Source: Lederbergia lenta NBRC 16444
Lineage (GTDB): Bacteria; Bacillota; Bacilli; Bacillales; Bacillaceae_C
Length of the DNA stretch: 64,000 nt
Direction of reading: 5' to 3'
Assembly: GCF_001591545.1 (NCBI RefSeq)
Contig: NZ_BCVC01000001.1
Span: 744,001 to 808,000, forward strand
A program made the position numbers and the translations under genes. The notes under the pieces are model-generated. The model was given only the letters and a program-made list of their open reading frames with translations, did no database searches and was not told where the DNA came from. Positions 11,867-19,424 of this stretch are shown here, piece after piece; positions within the stretch are counted from its first letter, which is position 1; each line of letters opens with the position of its first letter.

Positions 11867-12133
11867 ATGAGCTCTTTTGATAAAACGATGCGTTTTGATT
11901 TTCAAGAAGATCCAATGGAGCAAGAAGTGAAAGATGTGGTTCTTCATGTACACGGTGCTCTCCAAGAAAAAGGTTATCATCCAATTAATCAAATTGTTGG
12001 CTACTTATTGTCTGGGGACCCTGCATATATTCCAAGACATCAAGACGCACGCAATATTATCAGAAAGCTAGAACGAGACGAGATCATTGAGGAACTGGTG
12101 AAATCGTATTTAAAACAACATCGCGAGGGATAA
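11867..12133 (+). CDS. IreB family regulatory phosphoprotein (YrzL)
   Basis: An 88-residue protein starting at ATG 11867 after AGAGAGG. It matches the UPF0297/DUF965 family ([12 protein letters not shown], then [20 protein letters not shown], then ArgAspGlu-rich end). In Enterococcus the homologue IreB is phosphorylated near its N-terminus by the PASTA kinase IreK and restrains cephalosporin resistance. Threonine 7 is conserved here. It is first in the ireB-ruvX-yrzB trio downstream of alaS, the standard Firmicutes arrangement. Confidence 0.9.
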   Translation: MSSFDKTMRFDFQEDPMEQEVKDVVLHVHGALQEKGYHPINQIVGYLLSGDPAYIPRHQDARNIIRKLERDEIIEELVKSYLKQHREG

Positions 12134-12136
12134 TAG

Positions 12137-12553
12137 ATGAGAATTATGGGCTTGGATGTTGGAACCAAAACAATTGGTGTGGCGATGAGTGACGAAATGG
12201 GTTGGACCGCCCAAGGTTTAGAGACAATAGCAATTGATGAAGAAAAAAAAAGGTTTGGATTCCAGCGAATTGGTGAAATTATTAATGAGTACAATGTACA
12301 AAAAATCATTGTCGGCTACCCGAAAAATATGAATAATACGATTGGTCCACGTGGAGAAGCATCCCAAATCTATGCTGAGAAATTAACAGAAATATTTGAG
12401 CTCCCAGTTAAACTTTGGGATGAGCGCTTAAGTACCGTTGCTGCAGAACGTGTTCTACTTGAGGCGGATGTGAGCCGAAAAAAGCGTAAGAAGGTTATTG
12501 ATAAATTAGCGGCAACCATGATTTTGCAAGGCTTTCTAGATAGTCAACAATAA
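12137..12553 (+). CDS. ruvX: RuvX/YqgF family Holliday junction resolvase-like protein
   Basis: A 138-residue RNase H-fold protein, B. subtilis YrrK. It opens with [19 protein letters not shown], carrying the first acidic catalytic residue D7. It continues with [17 protein letters not shown] and ends with [33 protein letters not shown], which contains the remaining acidic residues. The family acts in pre-16S rRNA 5' end processing in E. coli and resembles Holliday junction resolvases. It lies 3 bases after ireB and 13 before yrzB. Confidence 0.93.
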   Translation: MRIMGLDVGTKTIGVAMSDEMGWTAQGLETIAIDEEKKRFGFQRIGEIINEYNVQKIIVGYPKNMNNTIGPRGEASQIYAEKLTEIFELPVKLWDERLSTVAAERVLLEADVSRKKRKKVIDKLAATMILQGFLDSQQ

Positions 12554-12566
12554 TGAGGTGAATACA

Positions 12567-12857
12567 ATGGAAAATGGCGAAAAACATATTACAGTAGTAG
12601 ACGAAAACGGGAATGAACAATTGTATGAGATTCTATTTACATTTGATTCAGATGAATTTAATAAATCTTACGTTCTATACTTCCCAGTAGGTGCAGATGA
12701 GGATGAGAATGAAGAAATTGAAATTCAAGCGTCTGCTTATGTTCAGAATGAAGAAGGTGCAGAAGGTAGCCTACAGCCGATCGAGACCGATGAAGAGTGG
12801 GATATGATCGAGGAAATGTTAAATACCTTCCTTGAAGAGGAAGAAACAGCTGAATAA
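12567..12857 (+). CDS. yrzB: DUF1292 family protein YrzB
   Basis: A 96-residue, very acidic protein of the UPF0473/DUF1292 family. The start is ATG 12567, six bases after TGAGGTG; an in-frame GTG at 12558 is part of that ribosome binding site. It has [34 protein letters not shown] at the N-terminus and [19 protein letters not shown] near the end. Function is unknown; it is co-conserved with ireB and ruvX. A terminator follows immediately. Confidence 0.85.
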   Translation: MENGEKHITVVDENGNEQLYEILFTFDSDEFNKSYVLYFPVGADEDENEEIEIQASAYVQNEEGAEGSLQPIETDEEWDMIEEMLNTFLEEEETAE

Positions 12858-12859
12858 CA

Positions 12860-12896
12860 AAAAGCTGGTCCACATTAGTGGATCGGCTTTTTTATT
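12860..12896 (+). terminator. Terminator after yrzB
   Basis: AAAAGCTGGTCCAC pairs with GTGGATCGGCTTTT around ATTA, followed by T6. It closes the alaS-ireB-ruvX-yrzB region. Confidence 0.9.
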
Positions 12897-12934
12897 TGAT
12901 CACATAATGAAAAAGGTAAGGAGAGACCTTGTCT

Positions 12935-13076
12935 CCTTGGTGTCTTATGCGTGCGTAGTGCTTTGCGCTTTTCTTTACTGTTTTAAGTATAGGCCAGTTC
13001 CTAGCAAAATTAAGAATTCCTTATTCTCTAGGCACGGTATATACATCGGTTAACGGACGTTTCCGCTTTTCTTTTT
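12935..13076 (-). repeat. Dispersed intergenic repeat, copy B
   Basis: On the minus strand it starts AAAAGCGGAAACGTCCGTTA. About 115 bases later a second end-like motif occurs, AAAAGCGCAAAGCACTACG, followed by GCATAAGACACCAAGGAG. The space between yrzB and mltG holds no gene. Confidence 0.55.
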
Positions 13077-13109
13077 ACAATTTTCGAGTGAAAAAAACAA
13101 AAAATATAG

Positions 13110-13115
13110 TATAAT
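13110..13115 (+). promoter_or_regulatory. Putative -10 element upstream of mltG
   Basis: TATAAT lies 55 bases before the mltG start, just after repeat copy B. No convincing -35 hexamer is present at 16-18 bases. Confidence 0.4.
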
Positions 13116-13170
13116 GAACAAGTGTATTTGACCGAAGGAGCGTATTTGCGTCCGGAAGGGGGTTGCCGAA

Positions 13171-14358
13171 GTGGCAAATAAAGAGAGCCGGGAAAAGGAA
13201 AAGCTGAATATAAGAACGGCAATGAGAAATAATTTACTTGAAAGGCGAAATGAGGCGAAAATAATCAGAAAAATAGTAGCAGTTATTGCACTTATTATAA
13301 TACTTATTGCTGGAGGTACGGCCTTGGGCGGTTATATATATATTAAATCAGCCTTAAAGCCCGTTGATCCTGAAAATAATAAACAAACGAATATAGAAGT
13401 GCCAATTGGATCATCCACTACATCAATTGGAAATTTATTAAAGGACAAAGGCATTATTAAAAACGCAACAGTTTTTAAATATTATGTGAAGGTAAATAAT
13501 ATTTCAGGATTTCAAGCAGGGAAATATGACCTTGCGCCATCCATGACCTTGGATGAAATAACCCAAACTTTACAGACAGGAAAACTTGTTAGAGAAGCAG
13601 TTATTAAAATGGCTATTCCAGAAGGTCTTTGGTTAGATCAAATTAGTGAAATTATTGCAAAGAGTATAGATGTAGCTCCGGAAGAAGTAAGTAAAACGAT
13701 GTCAGATACTAAAACGTTGAAGCGCCTAATGGAAAAATATCCTGATTTACTTACTGAAGATATTTTAGAAAAACAAATAAAACATCCGCTTGAAGGTTAT
13801 TTATTTCCAGCAACCTATCCATTTTACGAAGAGAAACCATCTATTGAATCGGTATTAGATACGATGTTAAAGCAAACCCAAATGGTTATAGGTAAATATG
13901 CGGAAACAATGAAAGAAAAAAATATGTCCACACATGAGTTGCTTACGATGGCTTCATTAATAGAAAAAGAAGCGACAGAAAAAGCGGATCGACACTTAAT
14001 ATCAAGTGTTTTTTACAATCGGATTGAAAATAAAATGCCATTGCAAACTGATCCAACCGTTGCATATGCACTTGGAAAACACCTAGATAGGACTCTTTAC
14101 GAAGATTTGGAAGTAGATTCACCATATAACACATATAAGAATCAAGGTCTTCCTCCTGGTCCGATCGCTAATGCAGGAGAAGCTTCAATTGAGGCAGCCT
14201 TAAATCCGGAGAAATCAGATTATCTTTATTTCTTGGCCGAATATGGAACAGGTGATGTCTATTTTGCTTCAACTTTAGAAGAGCATAATAAACTAAAAGA
14301 AAAACATATTACAAATAAACGGAAAGAATCTGATGGAGGCAGTAAAAAAAATGAATGA
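13171..14358 (+). CDS. mltG: Endolytic transglycosylase MltG (YrrL)
   Basis: MltG cleaves nascent peptidoglycan glycan strands at the membrane and helps set chain length. The 395-residue protein has a charged cytoplasmic N-terminus, one transmembrane helix at about residues 32-55, a LysM-like segment and the YceG domain. The catalytic glutamate lies in MASLIEKEA near residue 263. Further family motifs are LQTDPTVAYALG and YNTYKNQGLPPGPIANAG. GTG 13171 follows GGAAGGGGG. The lysine-rich C-terminus overlaps the start of trmR by 8 bases. Confidence 0.93.
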   Translation: MANKESREKEKLNIRTAMRNNLLERRNEAKIIRKIVAVIALIIILIAGGTALGGYIYIKSALKPVDPENNKQTNIEVPIGSSTTSIGNLLKDKGIIKNATVFKYYVKVNNISGFQAGKYDLAPSMTLDEITQTLQTGKLVREAVIKMAIPEGLWLDQISEIIAKSIDVAPEEVSKTMSDTKTLKRLMEKYPDLLTEDILEKQIKHPLEGYLFPATYPFYEEKPSIESVLDTMLKQTQMVIGKYAETMKEKNMSTHELLTMASLIEKEATEKADRHLISSVFYNRIENKMPLQTDPTVAYALGKHLDRTLYEDLEVDSPYNTYKNQGLPPGPIANAGEASIEAALNPEKSDYLYFLAEYGTGDVYFASTLEEHNKLKEKHITNKRKESDGGSKKNE

Positions 14359-15007
14359 TGATGCAATAAAACAATATCTTGAAGACTTGCTTCCTGTTAG
14401 AAATAAATTTTTTCAAGGACTTGAACAGTTTGCGAAGGAACATCGTGTCCCTATTATGGAGCCTACTGGTATTGCGGCTATGTTACAAATGATGAAAATC
14501 CAAAAACCAAAGCAGATTTTAGAAATAGGGACAGCGATAGGATATTCTGCTTTACGTATGGCGGATGCGCTCCCTGACACAAAAGTGGTTACACTAGAAA
14601 TGGACGATATTCGGGTAGAACAAGCTTTAAGTAATATCCAATTGCTTGGAGTGGAGCGGCAGATCAAGGTAATAAAGGGGAATGCACTTAATCTTTATGA
14701 TGAGGTAGCAGCTCATGGTATGTACGACGCTATTTTTATTGATGCGGCTAAAGGCCAATATATCAAATTCTTTGAGATGTATAGGGAGCTATTAACTGAA
14801 AATGGCTGTATATATACAGATAATGTTTTATTTAAAGGACTTGTTGCACAAACAGATACTCCGAATAAACGATTGGCTAGTTTAGTCGGGAAGATTAATG
14901 CTTATAATAGATGGCTCATGGACAATAAGAGATTCGATACTGTAATCTTACCAGTTGGGGACGGATTAGCAGTTAGTAGAAAAAGGACAGGTGTAGGTAA
15001 CGAATGA
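14351..15007 (+). CDS. trmR: tRNA 5-hydroxyuridine methyltransferase TrmR (YrrM)
   Basis: A 218-residue SAM-dependent O-methyltransferase of the caffeoyl-CoA/COMT family. In B. subtilis YrrM (TrmR) methylates 5-hydroxyuridine-34 of tRNA to 5-methoxyuridine. The SAM site is [16 protein letters not shown] near residue 55 and the metal/catalytic stretch is [12 protein letters not shown] near 128. Start ATG 14351 is preceded by GGAGGC (14335-14340). It overlaps mltG at the 5' end and udk by ATGA at the 3' end. The trhP1/trhP2 (yrrN/yrrO) genes that usually follow are absent here. Confidence 0.85.
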   Translation: MNDDAIKQYLEDLLPVRNKFFQGLEQFAKEHRVPIMEPTGIAAMLQMMKIQKPKQILEIGTAIGYSALRMADALPDTKVVTLEMDDIRVEQALSNIQLLGVERQIKVIKGNALNLYDEVAAHGMYDAIFIDAAKGQYIKFFEMYRELLTENGCIYTDNVLFKGLVAQTDTPNKRLASLVGKINAYNRWLMDNKRFDTVILPVGDGLAVSRKRTGVGNE

Positions 15008-15639
15008 AAAAAAGACCATTAATTATTGGCATTGCTGGCGGTTCCGGATCAGGGAAGACAAGTGTGACAAATACGATCTATGAAATATTTAAAGAACATT
15101 CGATTCTTATCTTGCAACAGGATTTTTACTATAAAGATCAGGCACACTTACCATTTGAAGAACGATTAAAAACAAATTATGATCATCCATTTGCTTTTGA
15201 TAATGATCTATTAATACAACATGTAGAGAAATTATTGCAGTTTGAGGCAATTGAAAAACCTGTTTATGATTATGCTTTGCATACACGTTCTTCAGAAGTA
15301 ATTCATGTAGAACCGAAGGAAGTTATTATACTTGAAGGAATTTTAGTATTAGAAGATGAAAGATTGCGCAACTTAATGGATATTAAGTTATTTGTTGATA
15401 CAGATGCAGATTTGAGAATCATACGCCGTATCCAACGGGATATGAAAGAGCGAGGAAGATCCATTGATTCTGTTGTTGACCAATACGTAAATGTCGTTCG
15501 TCCAATGCATAATCAATTTATTGAACCTACGAAAAGATATGCGAATGTAATTATCCCTGAAGGGGGACAAAACCATGTTGCGATCGATTTAGTAGCAACA
15601 AAGATCCAAACTATTCTTGAACAAAAGTCATTTTTGTAA
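15004..15639 (+). CDS. udk: Uridine kinase
   Basis: Udk phosphorylates uridine and cytidine in pyrimidine salvage. The 211-residue protein shows the P-loop [12 protein letters not shown] at residues 9-20. The uridine site includes QQDFYYKD and NYDHPFAFD, the lid region has [12 protein letters not shown], and [16 protein letters not shown] precedes the C-terminus. It is translationally coupled to trmR by ATGA at 15004-15007. The ribosome binding site is GTAGGT inside trmR. Confidence 0.96.
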   Translation: MKKRPLIIGIAGGSGSGKTSVTNTIYEIFKEHSILILQQDFYYKDQAHLPFEERLKTNYDHPFAFDNDLLIQHVEKLLQFEAIEKPVYDYALHTRSSEVIHVEPKEVIILEGILVLEDERLRNLMDIKLFVDTDADLRIIRRIQRDMKERGRSIDSVVDQYVNVVRPMHNQFIEPTKRYANVIIPEGGQNHVAIDLVATKIQTILEQKSFL

Positions 15640-15682
15640 TACGATAGCATAGATACTAATATATGTATTGTCATGAAACGAA

Positions 15683-15707
15683 GGGCGCGCCTAATTAAGG
15701 GCGCGCT
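15683..15707 (+). other. GC-rich hairpin between udk and greA
   Basis: GGGCGCGCC and GGGCGCGCT form a stem around TAATTAA. The stem is strong but followed by ATCATG rather than a T run, so it may stabilise the udk 3' end or be a weak terminator. Confidence 0.45.
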
Positions 15708-15777
15708 ATCATGTATTACATACACAAAAACACCTTGAGCTTTTTTGAGGTGGTGAAACGATAAGGAGTGAAGGGAA

Positions 15778-16254
15778 ATGGCTACAGAAAAAGTATTTCC
15801 AATGACAGAAGCGGGTAAAGCAAAACTCGAACAAGAATTAGAACAATTAAAATCAGTAAAACGAAAAGAAGTTGTAGAGCGTATCAAAATTGCACGGAGT
15901 TTTGGGGATCTCTCAGAGAACTCCGAATACGATTCAGCAAAAGAAGAACAATCATTTGTTGAGGGGCGGATTACAACACTTGAACATATGGTTCGTAATG
16001 CAAAAATTATTGAAGACGATGAATTAAACTCTGATAAAGTAACACTTGGGAAAACTGTTACATTTATTGAACTACCTGATGGCGACGAGGAGACATACAC
16101 AATCGTTGGTAGTGCAGAAGCAGATCCATTTGAAGGGAAAATTTCAAATGATTCGCCGATTGCTAAGAGTTTATTAGGACATAAAGTGAATGAAGAAGTT
16201 TCAGTTCAAACTCCGGGTGGAGAAATGAAAGTGAGACTAATATCCATTAGTTAA
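15778..16254 (+). CDS. greA: Transcription elongation factor GreA
   Basis: GreA rescues backtracked RNA polymerase by stimulating transcript cleavage through the secondary channel. The 158-residue protein has the N-terminal antiparallel coiled coil (about 8-75) with the tip acidic motif [17 protein letters not shown], and a C-terminal FKBP-like domain ending [31 protein letters not shown] precedes ATG 15778. It lies downstream of udk as in B. subtilis, and its terminator is displaced by repeat copy C. Confidence 0.97.
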   Translation: MATEKVFPMTEAGKAKLEQELEQLKSVKRKEVVERIKIARSFGDLSENSEYDSAKEEQSFVEGRITTLEHMVRNAKIIEDDELNSDKVTLGKTVTFIELPDGDEETYTIVGSAEADPFEGKISNDSPIAKSLLGHKVNEEVSVQTPGGEMKVRLISIS

Positions 16255-16257
16255 TAA

Positions 16258-16402
16258 GAAAAGTGAAAGCACCTGTATAGTGACGTACAAGCTAGACCCG
16301 CAGGATACTGGGCTGGGTCCCTCGGCGTTTTTAAGCGTGGATAGGAAGATTCCTGAAGCTTGCTAGTCGCTGGGTGCTTACAACTAGACAATTCTTTTCA
16401 TT
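16258..16402 (+). repeat. Dispersed intergenic repeat, copy C, after greA
   Basis: It starts AAAAGTGAAAGCACCTGTAT, continues GTGACGTACAAGCTAGACC and ends GCTTGCTAGTCGCTGGG...ACTAGACAATTC. The inner GCTTGCTAGTCGC block is shared with copy D. It sits between the greA stop and the terminator and would be transcribed as 3' UTR. Confidence 0.65.
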
Positions 16403-16432
16403 AAAAAACACGGTTATAGCCGTGTTTTTTTA
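16403..16432 (+). terminator. Terminator of greA
   Basis: AAAAAACACGG and CCGTGTTTTTT form a perfect stem around TTATAG, followed by further T. It lies about 150 bases after the greA stop because a repeat copy intervenes. Confidence 0.93.
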
Positions 16433-16536
16433 TTCTATAAATAGAAGTAAAGTTTGACTAACAAGGAAAAGGTTATTGATTCACGTTTTGTAGCGTCCAT
16501 GATATTATTATGAATATAGAAATGGGGGGAGATACA

Positions 16537-17169
16537 ATGCCAATTGATTTCAAAAACTCTGGGGAGCGCTATGCCCAACGAGCAAAACGAAGAAAAACGA
16601 ACATTATACTCAATACATTGATTGTCATTGTTATTATTCTAATCATACTTGTTGGTAGCTATATCTTTTTCGGTGGAGATAATAATAAAGATCAGGCTAG
16701 TGAGGTATCAAATGCTAAAGATACAACACAAAGTGAAGAAGTTAAAGAACCAAAAGATAAAAATGAGAAAACCACGGATGATGAAAAAAGTGACGATGAC
16801 GACTCAGAAAAAGATGAACCGATTGAGACCGAAAGTGATGAACCAAATGTAGAAAAAGTAATCAAAGATCCTTCCTGGAAACCGATTGGAACAGAACAAG
16901 CTTCTGGCCATCAGTCTTCATACAATATGGGAACAGTAGATTGGAATGAAAAGTTAAGTGCCGCAGCCTATGCAGTAGGTATTTCCGTTGATAATATGAC
17001 GCCATGGTGGGTCGAAGGTGGAAGTGATAGGGAAAAAGAAGCAATCCTAACTGTATCTGAAAAAGTAGCTGGATCGGATGTCTATAGAGTGTATATTGAA
17101 TGGGTAGATGGTGAGGGCTGGAAACCGACCGAAGTGAAAAAGCTAATTGAAAATGATAAAAAACAGTAA
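16537..17169 (+). CDS. yrrS: YrrS family membrane protein (DUF1510)
   Basis: A 210-residue single-pass protein. ATG 16537 lies 5 bases after GGGGGGAG. A basic N-terminus (RYAQRAKRRKTN) precedes a transmembrane helix at about 22-45. A long, highly acidic, lysine-rich disordered linker (about 50-115) follows, then a DUF1510 domain with conserved aromatics (VDWNEKLSAAAYAVG, MTPWWVEGG, RVYIEWVDGEGWKPTEV). The C-terminal domain would face outside. Function is not established; in B. subtilis yrrS neighbours a penicillin-binding protein gene (pbpI), which suggests an envelope role. Confidence 0.8.
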   Translation: MPIDFKNSGERYAQRAKRRKTNIILNTLIVIVIILIILVGSYIFFGGDNNKDQASEVSNAKDTTQSEEVKEPKDKNEKTTDDEKSDDDDSEKDEPIETESDEPNVEKVIKDPSWKPIGTEQASGHQSSYNMGTVDWNEKLSAAAYAVGISVDNMTPWWVEGGSDREKEAILTVSEKVAGSDVYRVYIEWVDGEGWKPTEVKKLIENDKKQ

Positions 17170-17198
17170 TGTAGGCATGGAGAAAAGGGGTTTTTAAG

Positions 17199-17891
17199 AT
17201 GAAAGTTGCTATAATTGGTGCGATGGAAGAAGAAGTTTCTTTATTACGTGAGCAAATAGAAAATAAACAAACGGAAGTTATTGCGGGATGTGAATTTTTC
17301 GTAGGTACACTTGGTAATAAAGAGATTATTTTATTACGATCTGGTATCGGTAAAGTAAATGCGGCTATGTCGACAACGATACTCATGGAAAGATACCAAC
17401 CGGATGTAGTTATTAATACTGGATCTGCTGGCGGATATAATCCGAAATTAAATGTAGGAGATCTTGTTATTTCAACAGAGGTTCGTCATCATGATGTCGA
17501 TGTTACGATTTTTGGATATGAGTATGGACAGGTACCACAACTTCCACCAGCATTTATTGCAGATCAAAATTTAATTGACGCTGCAACAAATGCTGCATTA
17601 AAGCTAAAAGATATTCAAGCTGTAACTGGTTTGATCGCTACAGGTGATTCATTTATGAATGATCCAGTGCGAGTAGAATTTGTCCGTGAAAAATTCACCG
17701 ATCTACAAGCTGTGGAAATGGAAGGGGCAGCGATTGCTCAAGTGGCGCATCAGTACAGTGTGCCATTTGTTGTCATTCGTTCTCTATCAGATATTGCGGG
17801 GCAGGAGTCAAATATCTCTTTTGATCAATACTTGGAGACAGCAGCGGTTAACTCTGCGAATTTAGTATTGGGGATTATTAAAGCAATATGA
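17199..17891 (+). CDS. mtnN: 5'-methylthioadenosine/S-adenosylhomocysteine nucleosidase
   Basis: MtnN splits MTA and SAH to adenine plus the thioribose, feeding methionine and cysteine recycling and relieving SAH inhibition of methyltransferases. The 230-residue protein begins [13 protein letters not shown] with the catalytic glutamate near residue 12. It has INTGSAGGY for ribose binding and [14 protein letters not shown] and SLSDIAG for the base and catalytic aspartate. In B. subtilis it lies in the yrrT-mtnN-yrhA-yrhB methionine-to-cysteine operon; none of those partners is adjacent here. Confidence 0.96.
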   Translation: MKVAIIGAMEEEVSLLREQIENKQTEVIAGCEFFVGTLGNKEIILLRSGIGKVNAAMSTTILMERYQPDVVINTGSAGGYNPKLNVGDLVISTEVRHHDVDVTIFGYEYGQVPQLPPAFIADQNLIDAATNAALKLKDIQAVTGLIATGDSFMNDPVRVEFVREKFTDLQAVEMEGAAIAQVAHQYSVPFVVIRSLSDIAGQESNISFDQYLETAAVNSANLVLGIIKAI

Positions 17892-17893
17892 GG

Positions 17894-17930
17894 AAACAAA
17901 CCAAGGGCAATCTGTTCTTGGTTTGTTTTA
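17894..17930 (+). terminator. Terminator after mtnN
   Basis: AAACAAACCAAG and CTTGGTTTGTTT form a perfect 12-base stem around an 11-base loop, followed by TTAT. It begins 3 bases after the mtnN stop. Confidence 0.9.
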
Positions 17931-18053
17931 TATTGTTTTGCTTTGTTCCTACCACCCTAAGAGGATAATCCAATTTTGAGATTATGCTTTAAAAAGGATC
18001 ATTAGCGGCTTTTACTAATATGAAAAATAGATTTTAATCAGCGAGAGGGGGTG

Positions 18054-18749
18054 ATGGATATAAATGCTAAAAAGGTTGTTGGGGAAAAAGCAGTTGAATT
18101 TGTGAAGGATGGAATGATAGTAGGTTTAGGAACAGGTTCTACCGTTTATTGGACAATCCTTAAGCTCGGTGAGTTGGTTAAAAATGGTTTATCTATTCGA
18201 GGAGTGGCTACTTCTCTAAGCACAGAAGAGCTTGCTATTAAAATGGGAATCCCATTAGTAACTCTTGAAGAAGTGGATGAAATCGATTTGACGATAGATG
18301 GTGCTGATGAAGTGAATGCTAATTTAGAATTAATAAAAGGTGGTGGTGGAGCATTATTACGTGAAAAGATTGTTTCCGCCAATTCGCGAAAAAATATTAT
18401 TATTGCTGATCATACAAAATATGTTTCTGTTTTAGGGGATTTTCCTTTACCGATAGAGGTGGTCCCATTTGGATGGAAATTGGTATATAAACAAATATTG
18501 AAATTGGGTTGCAGACCTAGTTTAAGAATGGATAATAATCTACCTTTTCTTACTGATAACGGGAACTACATACTTGATTGTCAATTTAAGAAGATCAAAG
18601 AACCAAAAGAATTAGCCATTTACATAAATATGATTCCCGGAGTAGTAGACAATGGACTATTTGTAGGTATGACAGATATAGTTCTTTTAGGGTTTGATGA
18701 TGGCGGTATAGAGACTCTATTAAAAAATACTTTAGGTCAAGAAAAATAG
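18054..18749 (+). CDS. rpiA: Ribose-5-phosphate isomerase A
   Basis: Type A isomerase interconverting ribose-5-phosphate and ribulose-5-phosphate in the pentose phosphate pathway. The 231-residue protein has GLGTGSTV (about 24-31), the catalytic-site motif DLTIDGADEV near 82 and KGGGGALLREKIV near 95. AGAGGGGG precedes ATG 18054, and an adjacent GTG at 18051 is possible. B. subtilis relies on the unrelated RpiB (YwlF), so this gene is an addition to the syntenic block. It stands alone between two terminators. Confidence 0.93.
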   Translation: MDINAKKVVGEKAVEFVKDGMIVGLGTGSTVYWTILKLGELVKNGLSIRGVATSLSTEELAIKMGIPLVTLEEVDEIDLTIDGADEVNANLELIKGGGGALLREKIVSANSRKNIIIADHTKYVSVLGDFPLPIEVVPFGWKLVYKQILKLGCRPSLRMDNNLPFLTDNGNYILDCQFKKIKEPKELAIYINMIPGVVDNGLFVGMTDIVLLGFDDGGIETLLKNTLGQEK

Positions 18750-18770
18750 TTCACTTATATGCTGATTTGG

Positions 18771-18801
18771 CGTTTCTACACTGAGTAGGAACGTTTTTTT
18801 A
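18771..18801 (+). terminator. Terminator after rpiA
   Basis: CGTTTCTAC pairs with GTAGGAACG around ACTGA and is followed by T7. Confidence 0.88.
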
Positions 18802-18860
18802 ATTGAGTTTTATGCGCGAAATACAATCCATTGTAAAATCGTTTACTACCATGCTATATT

Positions 18861-18910
18861 CGAAACGATTATTTAATTAAATCGTGTAACTTTTTTTCTT
18901 TTCAATCGTG
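18861..18910 (+). promoter_or_regulatory. Tandem ECF-type promoters before the SigM-like gene
   Basis: Two overlapping candidates have exact 16-base spacing. CGAAAC (18861-18866) pairs with CGTG (18883-18886), and TGTAAC (18885-18890) with CGTG (18907-18910). Both resemble the TGAAAC-N16-CGTC/CGTA consensus of Bacillus ECF sigma factors. The downstream gene is itself an ECF sigma factor, so autoregulation is likely. The 5' UTR from the second site would be about 15 bases. Confidence 0.55.
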
Positions 18911-18931
18911 TTATCAGTGAGGGGAGGAGAA

Positions 18932-19420
18932 ATGAAGGAATCAATTGAATCGATTTATAATTATTATTTTAATGATATTTACCGCTTTCTCCTTTCGCTC
19001 AGTCGTGACCATCATACGGCAGAGGATTTAGTTCAGGAAACCTTTTTGCGCGCGTATTTACATGTGGAAAATAACGAGAATGCAAGCATAAAGTCATGGC
19101 TATTTACTGTCGCACACCATGTATTTATTGATTATTATCGCAAACAAAAAAGGGTAGAAGTGAAAAAGCAAGGTTTCTTTTCAAATCTATTCGATAAAAG
19201 AAATACGCCAGAAGAAACCATCGTTATTCGAGAGGATATCCAAGAGATAATTAATTTATTGGATGGTATACCAGAGAAACAAAAATACGCTGTTCTCTTG
19301 CACGATTTTCATGAATTAAGTTATTCGGAAGCAGCTGCAGTTATGAATGTATCCCTTGCCAACTTCAAAGTAATTTTATATCGTGGCCGCCAAGCGATGA
19401 GAAGGAAGAAAGGTGAATGA
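18932..19420 (+). CDS. ECF-type RNA polymerase sigma factor, SigM-like
   Basis: A 162-residue group 4 sigma factor. GGGGAGGAG precedes ATG 18932. Region 2 includes YYFNDIYRFLLSLSRDHHTAEDLVQETFLRAYLHVE and SWLFTVAHHVFIDYYRK (residues about 9-75). Region 4 includes PEKQKYAVLLHDFHELSYSEAAAVMNVSLANFKVILYRGRQ (about 113-155). Length, the NFK motif and the downstream YhdL-type anti-sigma gene suggest SigM, which responds to envelope stress. Assignment to SigM rather than a sister ECF group is inference. Confidence 0.85.
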   Translation: MKESIESIYNYYFNDIYRFLLSLSRDHHTAEDLVQETFLRAYLHVENNENASIKSWLFTVAHHVFIDYYRKQKRVEVKKQGFFSNLFDKRNTPEETIVIREDIQEIINLLDGIPEKQKYAVLLHDFHELSYSEAAAVMNVSLANFKVILYRGRQAMRRKKGE

Positions 19421-19424
19421 AAAG

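Noticed and set aside
12832-13053. A 73-codon plus-strand frame covering the yrzB terminator and repeat copy B
   Set aside because: It begins inside yrzB, runs through a terminator hairpin and then repeat sequence; no start site or recognisable protein.
15683-15707. GGCGCGCC next to TAATTAA looks like a cloning polylinker (AscI and PacI sites)
   Set aside because: The PacI site is incomplete (CTAATTAA), the bases form one natural hairpin, and flanking synteny is undisturbed.
15513-16100. Long minus-strand frame of 195 codons opposite udk and greA
   Set aside because: Serine-rich shadow of the greA coding strand; no ribosome binding site.
16862-17386. Long minus-strand frame of 174 codons opposite yrrS and mtnN
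   Set aside because: It lies entirely opposite two well-supported genes and shows no protein family features.
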